A stretch of 64,000 nt of DNA from Cohnella fermenti (GTDB lineage Bacteria; Bacillota; Bacilli; Paenibacillales; Paenibacillaceae), in assembly GCF_004801405.1 (NCBI RefSeq), contig NZ_SSOB01000002.1:186001-250000 (forward strand), written 5' to 3'. Positions 52,751-61,381 of the stretch are shown one piece after another. The first letter of the stretch is position 1; every line of letters begins with the position of its first letter. The translations under genes and the position numbers were made by a program. Below the pieces are notes generated by a model, which saw only the letters and a program-made list of their open reading frames with translations, was not told where the DNA came from and did not search any database.

Positions 52751-53347
52751 ATGGCAATTGCACAAGATTTGCTCGCTCAGCAACGCCCGACCGCTCATTC
52801 CATCGATTCGGTCAATGTCAACCGTTGGTCCCCGCGTTCCTTCCTCGAGAAGGCTATCCCGGAAGAGACGCTGCTCAGCGTCTTCGAAGCGGCTCGCTTC
52901 GCGCCGTCCGCGTTCAACTTCCAGCCGTGGAGATTCATCGTCGCCGCTTCCCCGGAAGAACGGGAGCGCTTCTACACGTTCATCGGCGAATTCAACTTGA
53001 ATTGGTGCAAGAAGGCGCCGGTCCTCTTCCTGATCGTGTCCAACACCGAGACCGAGAAGGGGCCGTTCCCGTCGCACGCGTTCGACACGGGCGCAGCTTG
53101 GGGCACGCTGGCTCATGAAGCCGTACGCCAAGGGCTGGTCACGCACGCCATGACCGGCTTCGACTTCGCCAAGGCGCGCGAGGCGCTCGGCATTCCGGAG
53201 AGCTACGCGATCCAGGCGCTGGTCGCCATCGGCTACCAAGGCCCGAGCGACGCACTGCCGGAAGGTCTGGCCGAGCGCGAGGTGCCGTCTCCGCGCAAGC
53301 CGGTTCAAGAAGTGCTGTTCCAAGGCACATTCGGGCAAGCTTTCTAA
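52751..53347 (+). CDS. Nitroreductase-family FMN oxidoreductase
   Basis: This 198-residue protein has RWSPRSF near residue 30 and ARFAPSAFNFQPWRFIV at about 48-64 for FMN binding, and GFDFAKAREALGIP later. Such enzymes reduce nitro groups, quinones or flavin with NAD(P)H. ATG follows GAAGGAGG. The gene has its own promoter and terminator. Confidence 0.92.
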   Translation: MAIAQDLLAQQRPTAHSIDSVNVNRWSPRSFLEKAIPEETLLSVFEAARFAPSAFNFQPWRFIVAASPEERERFYTFIGEFNLNWCKKAPVLFLIVSNTETEKGPFPSHAFDTGAAWGTLAHEAVRQGLVTHAMTGFDFAKAREALGIPESYAIQALVAIGYQGPSDALPEGLAEREVPSPRKPVQEVLFQGTFGQAF

Positions 53348-53351
53348 TCGA

Positions 53352-53398
53352 AGGGCGCTCACCGGTCGCTATCAGACCTGGGGAACGCCCTCGTTTTT
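53352..53398 (+). terminator. Terminator of the nitroreductase gene
   Basis: AGGGCG and CGCCCT arms with partial inner pairing are followed by CGTTTTTT. Confidence 0.75.
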
Positions 53399-53433
53399 TG
53401 TCATCCTTTATTCTGCTTTATTCCTGTCATTTT

Positions 53434-53505
53434 GCGTCCTTCTGCTTCCTTCCGCGCATTCCGCGTCCTTGTGCTTCCTTCCGCGCGTATTCTGCATCCT
53501 TGCAG
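53434..53505. repeat. 29-31-bp short tandem repeat
   Basis: GCGTCCTTSTGCTTCCTTCC starts at 53434 and 53463, and a truncated copy starts at 53494. It lies downstream of the convergent nitroreductase and GTP cyclohydrolase genes. Confidence 0.6.
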
Positions 53506-53515
53506 TCTCGCAGCA

Positions 53516-54268
53516 TCAGTCGTTGTTGCAACTGCTCTCTCCCAGATGGCCGGACCGGCCGATCTTCGTCTGAAGGTACTTCTTGTTGTATTCCGACTGG
53601 TCGCCCCACAGCGAACGACGGCCAGCTACGTTCATTCCCGCGCGCTCCAGCGCTTCCAGCTTCTTCGGATTGTTCGTAATCAGCGTCACCGGCTTCGTGC
53701 GGAGCTGCCGCAGCACTGCGATTGCGTCGCGATAGTCCCGTGAATCGTCCGCGAAGCCGAGCCGGAGGTTGGCGTCAACGGTGTCGTAGCCGTTCTCTTG
53801 AAGAATGTAGGCGAGCGCCTTGCCGAACAGGCCGATGCCGCGTCCTTCGTGATTGGCGAGATAGAACAGCGCCCCCGCTCCGTGATCGGCGATCATCTGC
53901 ATGGATTGCTTCAACTGGAAGCCGCAGTCGCACCGCTTGCTGCCGAATATGTCCCCCGTATGGCAGATGGAGTGCATCCGAATAAGAGCCTCGTCCGCTT
54001 CGGCGAAGTCTCCGTACGCCAGAACGCTCGACTGCTGGAATTCCGCCAGATTGATGGAGATCAGCTTCTCGATAATTCGGCCGAAGTCATCGGTCGCTTC
54101 CTTGCAGTCCAGCCAGCAGTACCAGTGGAAGTGGACCGTCCTGCCCTTGAGGTTAACCGGAAGCTTGATCGGACCGACCAGATACAGCGCGCCCTCCGCC
54201 GTCTCGATCAGTTGGATCTTGCCCTCCAGAATGGAAGTCACTTGCTCATTCGTCATTGCGTTGCCCAT
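53516..54268 (-). CDS. GTP cyclohydrolase II-family protein
   Basis: This 250-residue enzyme would open the imidazole ring of GTP, the first step to riboflavin. It has the zinc site CHTGDIFGSKRCDCGFQL, the HEGRGIGLFGK segment and ITNNPKKLEAL. It is a stand-alone GCH II without the DHBP synthase half found in most Bacillus RibBA proteins, and no other rib gene is near, so a second copy for a special flavin or related product is possible. ATG follows AGGAG. Confidence 0.88.
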   Translation of the reverse strand: MGNAMTNEQVTSILEGKIQLIETAEGALYLVGPIKLPVNLKGRTVHFHWYCWLDCKEATDDFGRIIEKLISINLAEFQQSSVLAYGDFAEADEALIRMHSICHTGDIFGSKRCDCGFQLKQSMQMIADHGAGALFYLANHEGRGIGLFGKALAYILQENGYDTVDANLRLGFADDSRDYRDAIAVLRQLRTKPVTLITNNPKKLEALERAGMNVAGRRSLWGDQSEYNKKYLQTKIGRSGHLGESSCNND

Positions 54269-54349
54269 GGCGTTCGGTTCTCCTATTCCTTTACGCTCAT
54301 TATCCCCCGAGAGGAGCTTCCTATGCCATCAGGTCTTGGTCGCACAATA

Positions 54350-55357
54350 TTACAGAACGATCTCCAGGATATGCAAATCCCGGATCTGGCTCAAGTCGAC
54401 GAACGTCTCCTCCACTTTGACCAGCGGATGCAGATCGTCGTGCGGGTTCAGGTAGACGACTTCTCCCCAGCGGCCGTCCGTCAGCTTGATCTGATGCCCG
54501 ATCAGATGGACGAACAGCTTCTCGAGGAATACGTTCACGACCTTGCTGTCCAGCTCTCCGAACGCCCCCGCCCGCATCTGCGTCACCACCTCGTGGAACG
54601 GCAGCGCTTCGTGGTACGGCCGCTTCGATGACATCGCGTGGAAAACATCGGCAACCGCCACGATTCGGCTCAGCGGATCGACCTGGCTGTTCCTCAGCTT
54701 CAGCGGGTAGCCTTGCCCGTCCGCCCGTTCGTGATGCTGCAGGGCGACAAGCGCGGCGCGCGGGTTCAGCCCCACCGTCTCGCTCAGAATCTCGTAGCCG
54801 TGGCGGGTATGCAGCTTGATCTCCCCGTACTCCTCCGCGCTCAACTTGCCGGGCTTATTGAGCAGCTCGTCCGAGACTCTTACCTTGCCGATATCGTGCA
54901 GGGTCCCCGCAAGCGTAAGCAGCGTCAGCTCCGACTCGCTTAGCTCCATCCAGCGGCCGATCATCGTGGAGATGACCCCTACGGCAATATTGTGCTGATG
55001 CGTATATTCACCCTTCGCCTTGATCAGCTCGATCAGGTTGAACACGCTCTGATACGAGGCGATCTCCGAGACAAGGGGGATCAATTCGTTCTTAATGTCC
55101 ATCAGGGGAACCTTGCGGGTCCGCTTGATATCGTCGAACAACCCCTTGGAGTAAGAAGAAGCTTGCTGCATGCTCTTGATCGGCGGACGTTGCGCCAGCT
55201 CCGCCCCATAAGGAAGCAATATCAGTTCCGAGAAATCCACGCGGTGCTGCTCCAGCAGCTTCATATGCGTAAGATCCAAGCGAGTTCCCGCAGCCACCAG
55301 CACGAGGCCCGACTTGATGATGTCGTGCTTCACGACCCTGTCGATCCATTCCTCCAT
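54350..55357 (-). CDS. HD-GYP-domain phosphodiesterase-like protein
   Basis: This 335-residue protein has the HD-GYP core at about 110-280: LHDIGKVRVSD, then HHERADGQGYP, the hallmark of cyclic di-GMP hydrolases. No receiver or membrane domain precedes it, and the N-terminal 100 residues are helical and unassigned. It lies 81 bp upstream of the GTP cyclohydrolase gene on the same strand. Confidence 0.9.
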   Translation of the reverse strand: MEEWIDRVVKHDIIKSGLVLVAAGTRLDLTHMKLLEQHRVDFSELILLPYGAELAQRPPIKSMQQASSYSKGLFDDIKRTRKVPLMDIKNELIPLVSEIASYQSVFNLIELIKAKGEYTHQHNIAVGVISTMIGRWMELSESELTLLTLAGTLHDIGKVRVSDELLNKPGKLSAEEYGEIKLHTRHGYEILSETVGLNPRAALVALQHHERADGQGYPLKLRNSQVDPLSRIVAVADVFHAMSSKRPYHEALPFHEVVTQMRAGAFGELDSKVVNVFLEKLFVHLIGHQIKLTDGRWGEVVYLNPHDDLHPLVKVEETFVDLSQIRDLHILEIVL

Positions 55358-55585
55358 CTGACTTCCTGCTCCCTTCAGCCTAACCCGCAGCTTCTATACG
55401 TAGTCGTTACTTTATTTTCCAACAAAACCCTATCTGCTATATATCGGCCTTTGGAACCGAATTCATAATATGGAAGTCTCATGATTCCGGCATTTTCCCA
55501 CGACATTCAGTTCAAAAGATACTGTAAAAAAGGGTACTATTCGTTAACATTCCCCAAATATATAGGCGAGAATCTCGGCCTATTG

Positions 55586-56077
55586 TCATCGATACGTCAC
55601 CTCGTACATCGAGCCGAGCGGAAGCAGCTCCCTCAAATAACGGTCAAGCAGTTCCTTCTCAATGTCGGTCACGGAAGCGTTCGGCCAGAGGTCGAGATGG
55701 ACTTTGCCCGCGACAGGGTCGTAGCAACGGAACATCAACCGGCCATTCGCGAACATTCCGCCTACCAGCGACAGAATCCGTTCCTGATCCAGGCAACGGT
55801 TCAGCGCGGCTTTGTAGATCGGCTCCGGCAGCTCGTCGACTCGCGGCACCCGATCCTCCTTCAGCATGCAGTACGCCTTGATATGGAAGCATACGTAGGG
55901 GGTCAAGTAGGAAGCCGCGAACTGCCCCAGCTCGTAGCGATCCTTATCCGGCAACTGCAGGTCGTCGTTCCATGCATAAATATCGGCCGAATTGCGAGCG
56001 CGGGTGTGCACGCGGATATAACGGAGGTGCGGATACTTCTGCTTGATGATCTGCTCGGCTAACAGTCGCGTTCCCAC
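55586..56077 (-). CDS. Unknown protein of about 163 residues
   Basis: I do not recognise a family. The frame extends to 56128, but the GTG at 56077 stands six bases after GGGAGGGG, while the 56128 ATG has no ribosome site, so I prefer 56077. The protein looks mixed alpha/beta and soluble, with no signal or membrane part (RVHTRARNSADIYAWNDDLQ, AYCMLKEDRVPRVDELPEP, PVAGKVHLDLWPN). A perfect cre-like site lies 50 bp upstream. Confidence 0.7.
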   Translation of the reverse strand: MGTRLLAEQIIKQKYPHLRYIRVHTRARNSADIYAWNDDLQLPDKDRYELGQFAASYLTPYVCFHIKAYCMLKEDRVPRVDELPEPIYKAALNRCLDQERILSLVGGMFANGRLMFRCYDPVAGKVHLDLWPNASVTDIEKELLDRYLRELLPLGSMYEVTYR

Positions 56078-56128
56078 TTCGATCCCCTCCCATGGAATCC
56101 TCGGTTGCTTTCCTTCTTCGCAGCCCAT

Positions 56129-56143
56129 TGTCAGCGCTTACAT
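56129..56143 (-). promoter_or_regulatory. Perfect cre-consensus site
   Basis: The minus strand reads ATGTAAGCGCTGACA, matching all 15 positions of the CcpA consensus WTGNAANCGNWNNCW. It lies about 50 bp before the start of the 55586-56077 gene, suggesting carbon control of that gene. Confidence 0.55.
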
Positions 56144-56270
56144 TATTCCGTGAGCACCGGCCCTCCGTCGCTTCAGCCCGGGAGTGGTTCCACTATACGC
56201 GCGCAGAGAAGCAATTATGCCGACAATTCCCCGTTGCCGCCCCTGCAACCTCGAACTCTCCCCTTCCACG

Positions 56271-56340
56271 CTTCGCCCTTCCGAGCCCCTCCGAGCCCTT
56301 CCGAGCCCTTCCGCATCCTGCCGTGCCCTGCCGAGTCTTT
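56271..56340 (+). repeat. 10-bp periodic repeat upstream of the methylase gene
   Basis: CCGAGCCCTT-like decamers repeat in exact 10-bp register about six or seven times. They lie in the 300-bp gap before the TRM11-like gene. Nothing else is seen in the gap besides the cre-like site. Confidence 0.6.
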
Positions 56341-56441
56341 CAATCTATCCATTCTCCATCCGCCAGGAGAATCCTGCCGCCCCTCCTTTGCATTCTCCCG
56401 GGAAAGCCGCTATGGTGAAGGAACGGAAAGGCGGGATAGCC

Positions 56442-57401
56442 ATGCCCTCATCGCACTACTTGTACACGTATGCCTGCCACGAGGACGAGGCGTCGCTGTG
56501 CCGGCTTGAGCTGAAGACGCTTCTGCAAGCGCAAGCCGAGCCCCGGCCCGGCGCGTCCGTGCTGCGCAGCGGCGCCAGGGTCGACCCGAGCCGCAGCCCC
56601 TTCATCCGCGAACGGATCGAACCGATCTGCGAGGGTGCCGACTTCGCAGAGCTGATGCGCGAGGCGTCGCGTCTGCCGCCGGAGGAGCGGCTGTCGTTCA
56701 AGGTCGTCTGCTTAAAGACGAACGATCCCACCCCCGGCGGCAAAATCGAATACGAGCAGCGAAGGAAGCTGGAGAGGGAGGCGGGCGCCGCCATTCGGGG
56801 GCGAGTAGACGTTCGCCGGCCCGACCAGGTGTTCGGCTTGGTTCGTTGCGAGGGACGCTGGTACTTGGGCCCTTGCGAGAGCAACAGGGCGATCTGGCTG
56901 GCGCATGCGAAGAAGCCGAGAGACTACTCCATCGCGCTTCCGACCCGGGTGGCGAGAGCCGTCGCCAACCTGGCCGCTCCGCAACCGGAAGGGATTCGGG
57001 CGATCGATCCGTGCTGCGGGATCGGCACCGTTCTCGTGGAAGCGAGATCAATGGGGATCGATATCGTCGGCCGGGACATCAACCCGCTCGCGGTCAGCGG
57101 CGCGCGGGAGAACCTTGCGCACTTCGGCCTCGCGGCAGAAGTGTCCCTCGGCTCCATCGAGGACATCCGCGAGGAATACGACGCGGCTGTCATCGACCTG
57201 CCTTATAATCACGTGACGAGAATATCCGAGGACTCCGAACGGCTCATTCTTCGGGAGGCGAGAAGAATCGCCCGCCGGGCGGTCGTCATCTCCCATCGGG
57301 ATATCGCGAAGGAGCTTGCCGAAGCCGGCTTCGCGATCGAGGATCGCTGCGAAGCGAGGAAGGGCTCCTCCTTCGTTCGCCATATCGCCGTCTGCCGCTG
57401 A
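56442..57401 (+). CDS. TRM11/THUMP-type RNA methylase-like protein
   Basis: This 319-residue protein has a degenerate N-terminal RNA-binding region and a C-terminal S-adenosylmethionine domain: IDPCCGIGTVLVEA (about 185-198), VGRDINPLAV and IDLPYNH, where N6/N2 guanine methylases of this group have DPPY. It probably methylates tRNA guanosine or adenosine. ATG 56442 follows GGCGGGA; earlier starts exist but are less likely. It is placed alone between convergent genes. Confidence 0.85.
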   Translation: MPSSHYLYTYACHEDEASLCRLELKTLLQAQAEPRPGASVLRSGARVDPSRSPFIRERIEPICEGADFAELMREASRLPPEERLSFKVVCLKTNDPTPGGKIEYEQRRKLEREAGAAIRGRVDVRRPDQVFGLVRCEGRWYLGPCESNRAIWLAHAKKPRDYSIALPTRVARAVANLAAPQPEGIRAIDPCCGIGTVLVEARSMGIDIVGRDINPLAVSGARENLAHFGLAAEVSLGSIEDIREEYDAAVIDLPYNHVTRISEDSERLILREARRIARRAVVISHRDIAKELAEAGFAIEDRCEARKGSSFVRHIAVCR

Positions 57402-57416
57402 CCGGCAGCCCCGCAC

Positions 57417-57465
57417 AAAAAGCGGAATCCCCCGCCGGAGCATTGCGCCCCGCGGAGATCCCGCT
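57417..57465. terminator. Terminator shared by the methylase gene and the ilvE pair
   Basis: AGCGGAATC (57421-57429) pairs with GATCCCGCT (57457-57465) with one mismatch. On the minus strand the stem is followed by TTTTT, so it ends the ilvE-DUF6509 transcript. Confidence 0.75.
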
Positions 57466-57495
57466 TCTCTTGTTCCGCTTATTCTCTTGCTTCGC

Positions 57496-57792
57496 TCACT
57501 CGTCCGCCTCGGCCAGATGCTCGCGGCAGAACGCGGCGAGCTCCGCTTCCTCCTCCGGCTCCACCTCGAAGTCCAGGTATCGGCGCGACGTCCGCTCGAG
57601 CAGCTCGTACCGGACGATGCCCGATTGCTCCCCGTCCTCCTTGTAGACGACGCGGATGCTGACTCCGTTCTCGGAGATCAGCTCGTCGTCCTCCGCAACG
57701 TCGATGTCGATTATAAACTCGTATCGCTGGCCGGAGAGAATGCCGAACGGGTCCGGCACCCGCTCGACGCTGTATTCGGTAATGGCGAGCAT
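57496..57792 (-). CDS. DUF6509-like small protein
   Basis: This 98-residue acidic protein has ITEYSVERVPDPFGILSGQRYEF at its start and YLDFEVEPEEEAELAAFC near its end, a pattern I associate with DUF6509. It overlaps the ilvE stop by one base (TAATG), so translation is coupled to ilvE. Function unknown. A longer frame inside ilvE is not supported. Confidence 0.75.
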   Translation of the reverse strand: MLAITEYSVERVPDPFGILSGQRYEFIIDIDVAEDDELISENGVSIRVVYKEDGEQSGIVRYELLERTSRRYLDFEVEPEEEAELAAFCREHLAEADE

Positions 57793-58859
57793 TACAGCCG
57801 CACCATCCAGCCGAACGGATCTTCGACGCTGCCGTATTGAATTCCGGTCAGTGTGTCGTACAGCCGCTTCGACAGCGGTCCGGTCTCGCCGCCGCCGATG
57901 ACCAGCCGCTCGTCCTCGTAGCTGAGCTCCCCGATCGGCGAGATGACCGCGGCCGTGCCGGTGCCGAACGCTTCGACGAGCTCGCCGCTGCGGCAAGCCT
58001 CGACGAGTTCGTCGATCAGAATCGGCCGCTCCTCGACCGCAACGCCCCAATGCCGGAGCAATGTCAGCGTCGAATCGCGCGTGATGCCGGCCAGGAAGCT
58101 GCCGTTCAGCACAGGGGTAACCACCTTGTCGCCGAGCTTGAAGAAGACGTTCATGCTGCCGACTTCCTCAACGTAACGGCGATGCACGCCATCGAGCCAG
58201 AGCACCTGGGAATACCCCTTGGCCGACGCGCCTTCCTGCGCCTTCAGCCCGGCCGCGTAATTGCCCGCGGTCTTGGCCGTGCCGACGCCGCCCTCCACCG
58301 CGCGAACGTAGTGGGACTCGACGTGAATGCTGACCGGGTTGATGCCTTCCGCGTAGTAAGAGCCGACCGGCGACAGAATAATCATGAACAGATACTGCTT
58401 GGACGGAGATACCCCGAGCAGCGGCTCCGTCGCGATGACGTAAGGACGAATGTACAGGGAAGTCTCCGGCTCGCCCGGAATCCAGTCGCTGTCGATGCGA
58501 ACAAGCTGCGTGAGCGCTTCCATGAACAGCTCTTCGTCCAGCCCGGGAATGCTGAGCCGGTCGTTGGACAAGTTCAGCCGTTGTATATTTTTGTTCGGAC
58601 GGAATAGTTGAATGCCGTTGTCCGACGTGCGGTACGCCTTGAGTCCCTCGAATACGGTCTGCCCGTAGTGGAACACCTTGGCCGCCGGATCGAGGGAGAT
58701 CGGCTGGTACGGTACGATCCGGGGATGATGCCAGCCCTGGCCCTCGTCGTAATTCGCAATAAACATATGATCGGTAAAATACTTGCCGAAGCCCAGCTCG
58801 CCAACCTTCGGCTTCTGCTTAGGCGTTGTTGTGCGTTCGATCTCGATTGCCCATCCCAT
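57792..58859 (-). CDS. ilvE: Branched-chain amino acid aminotransferase
   Basis: This 355-residue PLP enzyme of the longer BCAT type has FEGLKAYRTSD, the lysine-bearing GVGTAKTAGNYAAGL (Lys at about 203) and GTGTAAVISPIGEL near the C-terminus. It transfers amino groups between glutamate and leucine, isoleucine or valine. It is paired with a DUF6509-like gene and followed by a terminator. Confidence 0.93.
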   Translation of the reverse strand: MGWAIEIERTTTPKQKPKVGELGFGKYFTDHMFIANYDEGQGWHHPRIVPYQPISLDPAAKVFHYGQTVFEGLKAYRTSDNGIQLFRPNKNIQRLNLSNDRLSIPGLDEELFMEALTQLVRIDSDWIPGEPETSLYIRPYVIATEPLLGVSPSKQYLFMIILSPVGSYYAEGINPVSIHVESHYVRAVEGGVGTAKTAGNYAAGLKAQEGASAKGYSQVLWLDGVHRRYVEEVGSMNVFFKLGDKVVTPVLNGSFLAGITRDSTLTLLRHWGVAVEERPILIDELVEACRSGELVEAFGTGTAAVISPIGELSYEDERLVIGGGETGPLSKRLYDTLTGIQYGSVEDPFGWMVRL

Positions 58860-59002
58860 TGTGTACAGCCTTCCTTCGCTCAGAATAGATTATTTTTTTC
58901 AGAATAGATTGTCCTTTTATGATAACAAGTTTTCGACTATATTTAAAATATCGGTATGATACGTTATTGATACTTTTGCGGTATGCGTTGGGAGGCGAAG
59001 AG

Positions 59003-59908
59003 GTGGACCTGCGTCAGCTTCGTTATTTCCTCGCGGTGGCCGAGCTCGGGCAAGTGACCCGGGCGGCGAAGGCGCTCAACATGGAGCAGCCCCCGCTGAG
59101 CCGCCAGCTTAAGCTGATGGAGGAGGAGCTGGGTGTCCTCCTCTTCGACCGCAGCGGCCGCAGCTTCACGCTGACGTCGGCCGGACAACTTCTTAAGAAG
59201 CGAGCCGAGGAGCTGCTCGGCCGGTTCGACGAGACGCTGTCGGAGATCAGACAGCTCGAAGAAGGGCTCGTCGGCACGCTCGCCATCGGGGCCGTCGTCT
59301 CCTGCATCTCTCTGCTCCCCCATAGAATTCGCGAATTCGGGCGGCGCTACCCGCGCGTCACATACAAAATCCAGGAAGGAGACCACTTCCTGCTCGGGCA
59401 TTATCTCGACGCGAGGCAGATCGAGCTGATCGTCTCGCGCCTTCCGTTCGAGGCGGGGCTGGACGAGGAGCGCTACTCGATCAAGCGGCTGCCCTCCGAC
59501 CCGTTCGTCGCCATCCTGCCGCGCAGTTGGTTCCCCGCTCCGCCTCCGGACGTTCTGCGGATGTCGGACCTCGCGGACTATCCGTTCCTTACGCTGAAGA
59601 CGGATCAGACGAAGGGAATGCACGAGAAGGTCATCCGCCAATTCCGGGTGAGCGGGCTGAATCCCTCCATCCTGTGCGAATGCTCCAGCGTGGCGATCAT
59701 CATCGCCTTCGTCGCCGCCGGAATCGGCGTCACCCTGCTACCCCGCTCGGTGATCGACTCCTTCCCGCTCGGCGACATTGTGGTCCGCGGCATCGCGGAC
59801 GCCGACTTCCAGTCCGAAGTCGGCATCGTCTGGCTGAAGGACCGTTACCTGTCCAAGAGCGCCCAGCGCTTCATCGAATTGTTCTCCGAGGAGGAATCGC
59901 CGTCATGA
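59003..59908 (+). CDS. LysR-family transcriptional regulator
   Basis: This 301-residue regulator begins with DLRQLRYFLAVAELGQVTRAA, a winged helix of the CysB/BenM kind, with the rest a two-lobed effector domain. GTG 59003 stands seven bases after GGGAGG; the longer frame upstream is AT-rich non-coding. It overlaps the YjbR gene (ATGA). Confidence 0.93.
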   Translation: MDLRQLRYFLAVAELGQVTRAAKALNMEQPPLSRQLKLMEEELGVLLFDRSGRSFTLTSAGQLLKKRAEELLGRFDETLSEIRQLEEGLVGTLAIGAVVSCISLLPHRIREFGRRYPRVTYKIQEGDHFLLGHYLDARQIELIVSRLPFEAGLDEERYSIKRLPSDPFVAILPRSWFPAPPPDVLRMSDLADYPFLTLKTDQTKGMHEKVIRQFRVSGLNPSILCECSSVAIIIAFVAAGIGVTLLPRSVIDSFPLGDIVVRGIADADFQSEVGIVWLKDRYLSKSAQRFIELFSEEESPS

Positions 59909-60309
59909 GCGAATCGCACACAAGATTAAGTCCGCAACGGTTGATCGAGCTCGGCTTGGCCTATCCCGGAACGAGCGTAAAGCATCCGTTCGACCCGAAC
60001 ATGCCGGTCCTGTTCGTCGGCAGCAAGATGTTCGCTCTGATCGGCGCCAGCTCCGGCTCGCCGAGCGTCAACCTGAAGACGTCGCCGGACGAAGCCTGGC
60101 TGCAGCGCGAGAGCTACCCCGGCTCCGTGCTGCCGGGCTACCATATGAATAAGAAGCACTGGAACACCGTGCTTCTCGACGGAAGCGTTCCGGATGCCGT
60201 GATCGCGGAGATGCTCGAGGTCTCCTACCTTCTCGTGCAGGCGAAGCTGACCCGGGCGGAACGGGACGAGCTTGAACTGGGGCCCGCCGCGAAGCGGAAG
60301 CCGTCGTGA
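59905..60309 (+). CDS. MmcQ/YjbR-family protein
   Basis: This 134-residue CyaY-like fold protein has VKHPFDPNMPVLFVGSKMFA and YHMNKKHWNTVLLDG, the YjbR hallmarks. Members are thought to bind DNA, but their role is unclear. It lies between the LysR and AbrB-type genes with four-base overlaps on both sides. Confidence 0.92.
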   Translation: MSESHTRLSPQRLIELGLAYPGTSVKHPFDPNMPVLFVGSKMFALIGASSGSPSVNLKTSPDEAWLQRESYPGSVLPGYHMNKKHWNTVLLDGSVPDAVIAEMLEVSYLLVQAKLTRAERDELELGPAAKRKPS

Positions 60310-61376
60310 AGAATCTCGTTCTCACGGTCCTGCTAAGCCTGGCGGGCGGCTGGCTCTTCGACGTTGTCGGCATTCCGCTTCCCTGGCTGCTCGGCCCGAT
60401 GATCGCCGCCTTCCTCGGCACCCGGATGCCCCGCCTCTTCCAGCCGCGCTGGCCCCGCCCGCTGCGCAACGTCGCGATGGTGCTGATCGGCTACTCGATC
60501 GGGCTGTCGTTCTCGGCGGATACGCTGCGCCAGATGGGCCATCAGTTGCCGACCATGCTGCTCCTGACGACGCTGCTGCTGATCGCCAGCACGGCGATCG
60601 GCTGGGCCGTCTCGCGGCTGACCGGAATTCCTTTCCCGACCGTGCTTATGGGCAGCATCCCCGGCGGAATGAACCAGATGCTTATCCTGGCGGAAGAGAC
60701 CAAGGGGATTGACATCACGGTCGTCACCTTCCTGCAGGTATCGCGGCTGATGATGATCATCTTCTGCGTCCCGCTGCTCGTCTTCAGCCCCGTGTTCGGC
60801 GGCGCGCACGACGCAAGCCTTATCGTGACGGAGACGTCCCCCGCCTGGAGCGGCCTGCTCCCGAACTTCCCGCTGTTCGCGGTTCTCTGCACGGCGGCGG
60901 CCTGGCTGGGCCAGCGGGTCCGCTTCCCGTCGGCCGCTCTGATCGGGCCGATGGTCGTCACCGCGATCGTCCAAGGCATCGGGCTCGACGGCCCCGCGCT
61001 GCCGACCGCGGCGCTGAACGCCGCCCAGCTTCTGATCGGCACCTACGTCGGCCTGCTGCTCCGCCCGGAGAAGCTGGAGAACAAGCTGCGGCTCGTCTCG
61101 CTGGCGCTGCTGAGCGGAGCGTTGCTGCTCGCCTGCGCGTTCGGGCTGAGCGCCATGCTGACCGCGCTGCATCCGGTCTCCCCGATGACCGCCTTCCTGA
61201 GCATGTCGCCGGGCGGCATGGACCAGATGGGCATCATCGCGCACGAGGTTCGCGCGGACATCGCCATCGTGACCGGCTATCAGATCTTCCGCACCTGGTT
61301 TATCTACTTCGCCATTCCGCCGCTCATCCGTCTCCTCTTCAAGAGCCTCGAACGAAGAAAAACCGCCCTACGATAG
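60306..61376 (+). CDS. AbrB-type membrane protein (duplicated, ammonia-monooxygenase-like family)
   Basis: This 356-residue protein of about ten membrane segments has two similar halves, marked by [17 protein letters not shown] and [19 protein letters not shown]. The family name AbrB here refers to a membrane family, not the DNA-binding AbrB. A transporter or regulatory role is unknown. It starts at GTG overlapping the YjbR stop and its own stop lies in a hairpin shared with rlmN. Confidence 0.9.
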   Translation: MKNLVLTVLLSLAGGWLFDVVGIPLPWLLGPMIAAFLGTRMPRLFQPRWPRPLRNVAMVLIGYSIGLSFSADTLRQMGHQLPTMLLLTTLLLIASTAIGWAVSRLTGIPFPTVLMGSIPGGMNQMLILAEETKGIDITVVTFLQVSRLMMIIFCVPLLVFSPVFGGAHDASLIVTETSPAWSGLLPNFPLFAVLCTAAAWLGQRVRFPSAALIGPMVVTAIVQGIGLDGPALPTAALNAAQLLIGTYVGLLLRPEKLENKLRLVSLALLSGALLLACAFGLSAMLTALHPVSPMTAFLSMSPGGMDQMGIIAHEVRADIAIVTGYQIFRTWFIYFAIPPLIRLLFKSLERRKTALR

Positions 61377-61381
61377 GGCGG
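61358..61381 (-). terminator. Terminator hairpin holding both stop codons
   Basis: CCGCCCTA (61363-61370) pairs with TAGGGCGG (61374-61381) around CGA. The rlmN stop (minus) is in the left arm and the AbrB-type stop (plus) in the right. TTTTT follows on the minus strand. Confidence 0.85.

Noticed and set aside
57792-58050. Longer form of the DUF6509-like gene reaching into ilvE
   Set aside because: The extra N-terminus is Arg-rich antiframe sequence; the ATG at 57792 overlaps the ilvE stop as in coupled genes.
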